A stretch of DNA of 64,000 nt from NCBI GenBank assembly GCA_023935145.1, contig CM043697.1, positions 57,550,501-57,614,500 of the forward strand. The letters are read 5' to 3'. The notes beneath the pieces were generated by a model, which was not told the origin of the DNA, ran no database searches, and worked only from the letters and a program-made list of their open reading frames with translations. The DNA is from Bretschneidera sinensis. Taxonomy: Eukaryota > Streptophyta > Magnoliopsida > Brassicales > Akaniaceae. Shown here piece after piece: positions 62,290-64,000 of the stretch (positions are counted from its first letter, which is position 1; the number at the start of each line of letters is the position of its first letter). The translations under genes and the position numbers were made by a program.

Positions 62290-63960
62290 AATGCATCATT
62301 TCGTACCATTTTTCAGAATGTAATGATACCAAACATCCATATGCTTTGTCCTCTCATGGAACACCGGATTCCTCCACAAGTGCCACACACTTTGGATATC
62401 CGAAGACACCACCACCTGCTCTTTTAGGACCATCCACTCATCCAACAACCCTTTGCACCACATAGCCTCCTTTATGGCTTCCATAGCCGCTATGTACTCT
62501 ACCCCGGTTGTTAAGAGTGCTACCACCAGCTGCCACTGAGCCTTCAAGTAGCTCAGCAACCACTTCATCCCAAGCCAATGCTTCTTTTTGGGATTACTCA
62601 CAAATCTGCTGAGAACACCCATTGCCTGAGAAATGTCGGGTCTAGTGCTCACCCTTATGCATATGACTGGTCCATCCACACTATAGTAAGGGACCTTATC
62701 CATTTTCTTCTTCTCCTCATCCATTCCAGGACATCTTTTGCTGGAGAACTTGAAATGACCAGCAAAAGGAATCTACACTGGTTCCCTTTCCCGAATTCTT
62801 CTCATCTCAAGGATCTTTTGTGTAAGGCTGAGATCCTTCCTCTCGAACTACTCACTGAGTTGAGATATAAACCTTTTCATCCTCTTCCTGCTGTACCCAC
62901 TTGACAGCATATCATCGACATAGATGAGGATACTCACCATTTTCTCCACCTTGTGTCCAAGTGAGAAAGTTTTTGTGAAATCTATGTCTTTTCTTTGTGT
63001 GAACCCCTTCGCCACCAGCCTAGCCTTGTTCTGGACTTCATCTCCTAGAGGGTACTCTTCTTTGATCTTGTAAGTCCACTTACAATCCACAACTCTCTAT
63101 TTTCTTGGAATGTGCACCAATTCCCAGAAGTTGTTCTTCCTCAAAGAATCCATTTCTTCTTCCGTAGCTAGCTTCCATCTTAGTGAATCCTTACATCCTA
63201 TAGTATCAATGTAAGTTTCTTGTTCACTAATCTCTCCTTCTGTCTAAGGAGCTACTGCATCCACAGCATCCCCAAAACCATATCTTGAAGGTGGTCTGAC
63301 CAGGCTTCTTTCCCTGTCTCTTGTGAGCTGATAGTCCTTCCGACTCCCTGCATTATCCTCTTTCAGTTCAGCCTCCTCATGAGTGTCCTGAGCTTGGCAT
63401 TCATAAATGGGCTCTACCTGGTCGAACCCTCTTGCCTTCCTTGCTCTACCTAAACTGAATTCTCCTTGATGCTATGCTCCAGAAGAACCAAACTGGTTTG
63501 CTCACTAGCCCCTACAGGGTTAGTTTTCTCCAAGTAAGGAAATAACAATTCATTAAAACTAGCATTCCTACTAATTATGAGTTTCAATCCTTATTTCTCT
63601 AAGGACCACAACCTATACCCCTTAGCCCCTTCCCCATATCCTAGAAACACACGTTTTCTAGATCCTAGGCTAAGTCTATCATCCTTTTGTTGTGCAAACG
63701 CAGCACACCCAAAAGTCTTAAGGTTGTCCAACTCACAGGGTTTTTCACTCCACATCTCTTCGAGAGTTTTGAGCTCTAAAGCTTTAGAGGGTGATCTATT
63801 AACCAAGTATGCAGTAGTAGACACAACTTCCCCCAAAAGACATTTGGGTAATTCGGATCCATTTAACATGCACCTAACCTTTTCCATAAGGGTCTTATTC
63901 ATCCTCTTAGTAACTCCACTTTGCTGAGGGGTTTCCACAACCGTCCTATGTCTTGGAATC
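62290..63960 (-). pseudogene. Copia-5 integrase, RT and RNase H remnants
   Basis: Integrase at 63591-63938 (MNKTLMEKVRCML, VNRSPSKALEL, TFGCAAFAQQ, FLGYGEGAKGYRLW), a linker with stops, RT fragment at 62848-63090 (KARLVAKGFTQRKDID, IYVDDML), RNase H fragment at 62296-62724. RT jumps from the FTKTF region straight to YVDDML, losing roughly 90 residues. RNase H jumps from WLLSYLK to QLVVALLTTGVEYIA, losing its middle. These are deletions on top of stops. Confidence 0.85.
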
Positions 63961-64000
63961 CCATTTAACCTACAAAATTGATCAAGTTCTTGGTTAAAAA

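Larger units (their letters stand above)
61216..64000 (-). mobile_element. Copia-5: Ty1/copia element, sibling of Copia-1, runs off the window
   Basis: Minus strand. The 3' LTR is 61216-62098; then RNase H, RT and integrase follow toward 64000, where the window ends. LTR and integrase clearly belong to the Copia-1 family (shared '(g)gaaatcaccttgacaagatg', GC-rich U3 patch, integrase MEKVRCML and ALELKT). Coding is decayed with internal deletions. The target duplication cannot be tested because the other LTR is outside the window. Confidence 0.85.

Overview
The window is nuclear DNA of a flowering plant, probably a woody eudicot. It is AT-rich, and almost all of it is nested LTR retrotransposons and LINE remnants. 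The only recognisable host gene is an intron-bearing, damaged copy of chloroplast ketol-acid reductoisomerase (KARI, acetohydroxyacid isomeroreductase) on the minus strand at 53270-58312. I see no bacterial-type operon, CRISPR array, rRNA gene or tRNA gene.

Layout. 1-3311: AT-rich sequence with a possible old LTR tail and a possible degraded hAT-like element. 3317-9582: an internally deleted Tekay/Del-like Ty3/gypsy element with target duplication AATTT; its 3' LTR carries a 655-bp segment three times in tandem. 9583-11336: LTR-like non-coding sequence on the minus strand. From about 11340 to 33394 one plus-strand LINE (LINE-1, RT C-terminus, zf-RVT, 3' end with A-rich tail) is split by insertions: Copia-1 (11777-16405, AGAAG), a small MITE, a compound block 16725-30207 (a TRIM-like element plus Copia-2, outer flanks ATGGA), and Copia-3 (30657-32851, GATTA). 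Copia-2 is itself split by Athila-like gypsy A (20252-26168, ATATG) and by a solo-LTR-like block. From 33395 to about 52683 a second LINE (LINE-2, RNase H domain) is split by Athila-like gypsy B (33434-39813, CCTAT) and Copia-4 (39973-52284, TGTTT). Copia-4 is split in its RT by gypsy C (42090-48935, GTACT), the best-preserved element here. 53270-58312: KARI pseudogene. 58313-61215: AT-rich intergenic DNA. 61216-64000: Copia-5, a sibling of Copia-1, running off the end.

How the parts relate. Seven insertions were placed by matching 5-bp flanking duplications together with TG...CA-type ends, which gives a relative order of events. Nearly all coding domains carry stops, frameshifts or deletions. 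Many stops can be explained by C-to-T or G-to-A change, as expected for long-methylated repeats. The two Athila-like elements lost most of pol but share a conserved 3' non-coding module. The KARI copy keeps nine coding exons and introns, so it is not a processed retrocopy, but it has a one-base deletion in its first visible exon and no transit-peptide exon inside the window. All coordinates come from reading the sequence by eye; no alignment or database search was run.
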